Shown here: piece after piece, positions 5,028 to 6,467 of the stretch
Layout: every line of letters begins with the position of its first letter
How positions within the stretch are numbered: position 1 is the first letter of the stretch
DNA from: Rikenella sp.
GTDB taxonomy: Bacteria > Bacteroidota > Bacteroidia > Bacteroidales > Rikenellaceae
Length of the DNA: 6,467 nt
Direction: 5' to 3'
Assembly: GCA_029054535.1 (NCBI GenBank)
Contig: JAIDFC010000257.1
Span: forward strand, 1-6,467
Translations under genes and position numbers: made by a program
Notes under the pieces: model-generated
Databases searched by the model: none
Seen by the model: only the letters and a program-made list of their open reading frames with translations
What the model was told of the DNA's origin: nothing

Positions 5028-6353
5028 ATGAAGATAGCCATCGTCGGGACCGGTTACGTGGGTTTGGTAACCGGGACCTGTTTTGCGGAATTGGGAGTCG
5101 ATGTTACGTGCGTGGATACCGACGCCTCGAAGATCGAACGACTCAAGAACGGTGTAATCCCGATCTACGAACCGAACCTGGAACAGTTGGTCGAGAAGAA
5201 CCACCGGGCGGGTCGGTTGCATTTCACCACGTCGCTGGAGGAGGTCTTGCCGGAGGTGGAGATCGTCTTTTCGGCCGTCGGCACGCCGCCCGACGAGGAC
5301 GGGAGCGCCGACTTGCGGTACGTGCTGCAGGTGGCCGAGACCATCGGGCGGCATATGGATCGTTATCTGCTGGTCGTTACGAAGTCGACCGTCCCGGTGG
5401 GTACGGCGGCGCGGGTGCGGGCGGCGATTCGGGCACAGCTCGATGCGCGGGGGGTGGAGGTGCCGTTCGACGTGGCCTCGAATCCGGAGTTCCTCAAGGA
5501 GGGGAATGCCATCGAAGACTTCATGAGGCCCGATCGGGTGGTGGTGGGGACCGACTCCGAACGAGCGAAGGAGTTGATGACGAGGCTTTATAAACCGCTC
5601 TTGTTGAATAATTTCCGGGTGATGTTCATGGACATTCCCTCGGCCGAGATGACCAAGTATGCCGCCAATGCGATGCTGGCCACGCGGATCAGCTTTATCA
5701 ACGACGTGGCCAATCTGTGTCAGGCGGTGGGGGCCGATGTCAACATGGTTCGCAAGGGGATTGGGGCGGACAGTCGGATCGGAAACAAGTTTCTCTATCC
5801 GGGGTGCGGATATGGCGGGTCGTGCTTCCCGAAGGATGTCAAGGCGTTGATTCACAGCGCGGCGCAGAACGGGTGCCGGATGGAGGTACTCGAAGCGGTT
5901 GAGCGGGTCAACGAACGGCAGAAAGGGATCTTGTTCGAGAAGCTGGCAGGGCATTTCGGCGGCGTCGAGGCGTTGAAGGGTCGGCGGATTGCGCTGTGGG
6001 GGCTGGCATTCAAGCCGGGGACGGACGACATGCGGGAGGCGCCGGCTTTGGTCTTGATCGGTCAGTTGCAGGCGGCGGGGGCCGAGGTGGTGGCGTACGA
6101 CCCTGTGGCGATGGACGAGGCTCGGCGAAGGCTGGGGAACGAGGCGATCGGCTATGCGGCGGATGCGTACAGCGCGGTCCTGGATGCGGATGCGCTGGTT
6201 CTCCTCACAGAGTGGAAGGAGTTCCGCTTGCCGAACTGGGAGCTGCTCAAACGAGCCATGCGGGGACGCGTGGTGGTCGACGGCCGCAACATTTTCGACC
6301 GCTCCGAATTGCGTGCGCTGGGCTTCGACTACTACGGTATCGGCGTTTTGTAA
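5028..6353 (+). CDS. ugd: UDP-glucose 6-dehydrogenase
   Basis: Ugd oxidises UDP-glucose to UDP-glucuronate with two NAD+, a cytosolic step that feeds capsule and exopolysaccharide synthesis. The 441-residue protein matches the bacterial family in length and order: NAD-binding loop GTGYVG (7-12), TKSTVPVGT (118-126), NPEFLKEG (152-159), the KYAANAMLATRISF helix (210-223) with K210 and N214, catalytic C266 in PGCGYGGSCFPKD (258-270), and FKPGTDDMREAP (328-339) in the C-terminal domain. These motifs favour UDP-glucose over the UDP-ManNAc or UDP-GalNAc dehydrogenases of the same superfamily, though substrate cannot be proved from sequence. GGAGAGAGG (5018-5026) precedes the ATG closely, and the 14-base gap to the lipoprotein gene implies a shared transcript. 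The gene appears complete, with all key residues present. Confidence 0.96.
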   Translation: MKIAIVGTGYVGLVTGTCFAELGVDVTCVDTDASKIERLKNGVIPIYEPNLEQLVEKNHRAGRLHFTTSLEEVLPEVEIVFSAVGTPPDEDGSADLRYVLQVAETIGRHMDRYLLVVTKSTVPVGTAARVRAAIRAQLDARGVEVPFDVASNPEFLKEGNAIEDFMRPDRVVVGTDSERAKELMTRLYKPLLLNNFRVMFMDIPSAEMTKYAANAMLATRISFINDVANLCQAVGADVNMVRKGIGADSRIGNKFLYPGCGYGGSCFPKDVKALIHSAAQNGCRMEVLEAVERVNERQKGILFEKLAGHFGGVEALKGRRIALWGLAFKPGTDDMREAPALVLIGQLQAAGAEVVAYDPVAMDEARRRLGNEAIGYAADAYSAVLDADALVLLTEWKEFRLPNWELLKRAMRGRVVVDGRNIFDRSELRALGFDYYGIGVL

Positions 6354-6390
6354 TAGGACTCTCTTTCATTGTAAGCGGTCTTTAGCTATT

Positions 6391-6424
6391 GTACGGAACC
6401 GTACCTTTTCTGAAGAAAAGGTAC
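6391..6424. other. Two overlapping, mutually exclusive hairpins after ugd
   Basis: GTACGG (6391-6396) pairs with CCGTAC (6399-6404) around AA. GTACCTTTTCT (6401-6411) pairs perfectly with AGAAAAGGTAC (6414-6424), leaving a tight turn. The two share GTAC at 6401-6404, so only one can form fully. They lie 38 bases beyond the ugd stop. There is no T-run on the + strand after the long stem (CCAAAAGACTT follows). It may serve as a 3' stabiliser or terminator of ugd, or be one more repeat element. Confidence 0.5.
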
Positions 6425-6440
6425 CCAAAAGACTTCCAAC

Positions 6441-6467
6441 AGCTACGCTACGCCTTAGGCTCCGCAA
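6441..6467 (-). repeat. Possible partial 70-base hairpin repeat, cut by window end
   Basis: Read on the minus strand, this edge contains GCGGAG (complement of 6460-6465) followed by CGTAGCG (complement of 6446-6452), two blocks that occur in the same order in copy C (383-388 and 409-415) at shorter spacing here. GCCTTAGGC (6452-6460) is a small palindrome. The match is short and the element runs off the window. Confidence 0.2.

Overview
The window looks like chromosomal DNA from a Bacteroidota bacterium, most likely GC-rich and Alistipes/Rikenellaceae-like. This is an inference from three things: the GDP-fucose synthase carries an internal insert familiar from Bacteroides-type enzymes; promoter candidates fit the Bacteroidota -33/-7 pattern (TTTG-like, 19-base spacer, TAnnTTTG-like) better than the E. 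coli pattern; and several genes lack a Shine-Dalgarno sequence. All five protein genes are on the + strand. No tRNA, rRNA, CRISPR array, transposase or phage gene was seen.

Layout. Bases 1-720 hold no convincing gene. They are a dense mosaic of hairpin repeats: one copy of a palindromic element (1-57), three diverged copies of a roughly 70-base hairpin (81-152, 238-310, 371-441), two copies of a small hairpin (312-328, 443-459), two copies of a GCGCCCACAGGG plus T-run motif (182-211, 534-551), TTCGAG direct repeats (463-531) and a possible promoter (548-578). Next come a Gfo/Idh/MocA oxidoreductase (721-2022) and rfbD/rmlD (2015-2902), overlapping by 8 bases. Bases 2903-3297 are a second hairpin-rich spacer with another copy of the 1-57 palindrome. 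GDP-L-fucose synthase fcl follows (3298-4380), then an 84-base gap with a good Bacteroidota-type promoter and a hairpin, a small lipoprotein of unknown function (4465-5013), and 14 bases later UDP-glucose 6-dehydrogenase ugd (5028-6353). The window ends in two overlapping, mutually exclusive hairpins and the edge of what may be another repeat.

How the genes work together. Three enzymes finish activated sugars for surface polysaccharides: dTDP-L-rhamnose (RfbD), GDP-L-fucose (Fcl) and UDP-glucuronate (Ugd). The Gfo/Idh enzyme is translationally coupled to rfbD and probably acts on another sugar or sugar nucleotide, but its substrate cannot be read from the sequence. No glycosyltransferase, flippase, polymerase, gmd or rfbA/B/C is visible, so this is either one flank of a larger capsule/O-antigen locus or a scattered set of precursor genes. 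The lipoprotein may share a transcript with ugd.

The most unusual content is the repeat system in the two spacers. Copies of the same element keep their base pairing while the stem sequence changes, and in one family two half-repeats inside the loop change in the same way. The enzymes themselves look ordinary.
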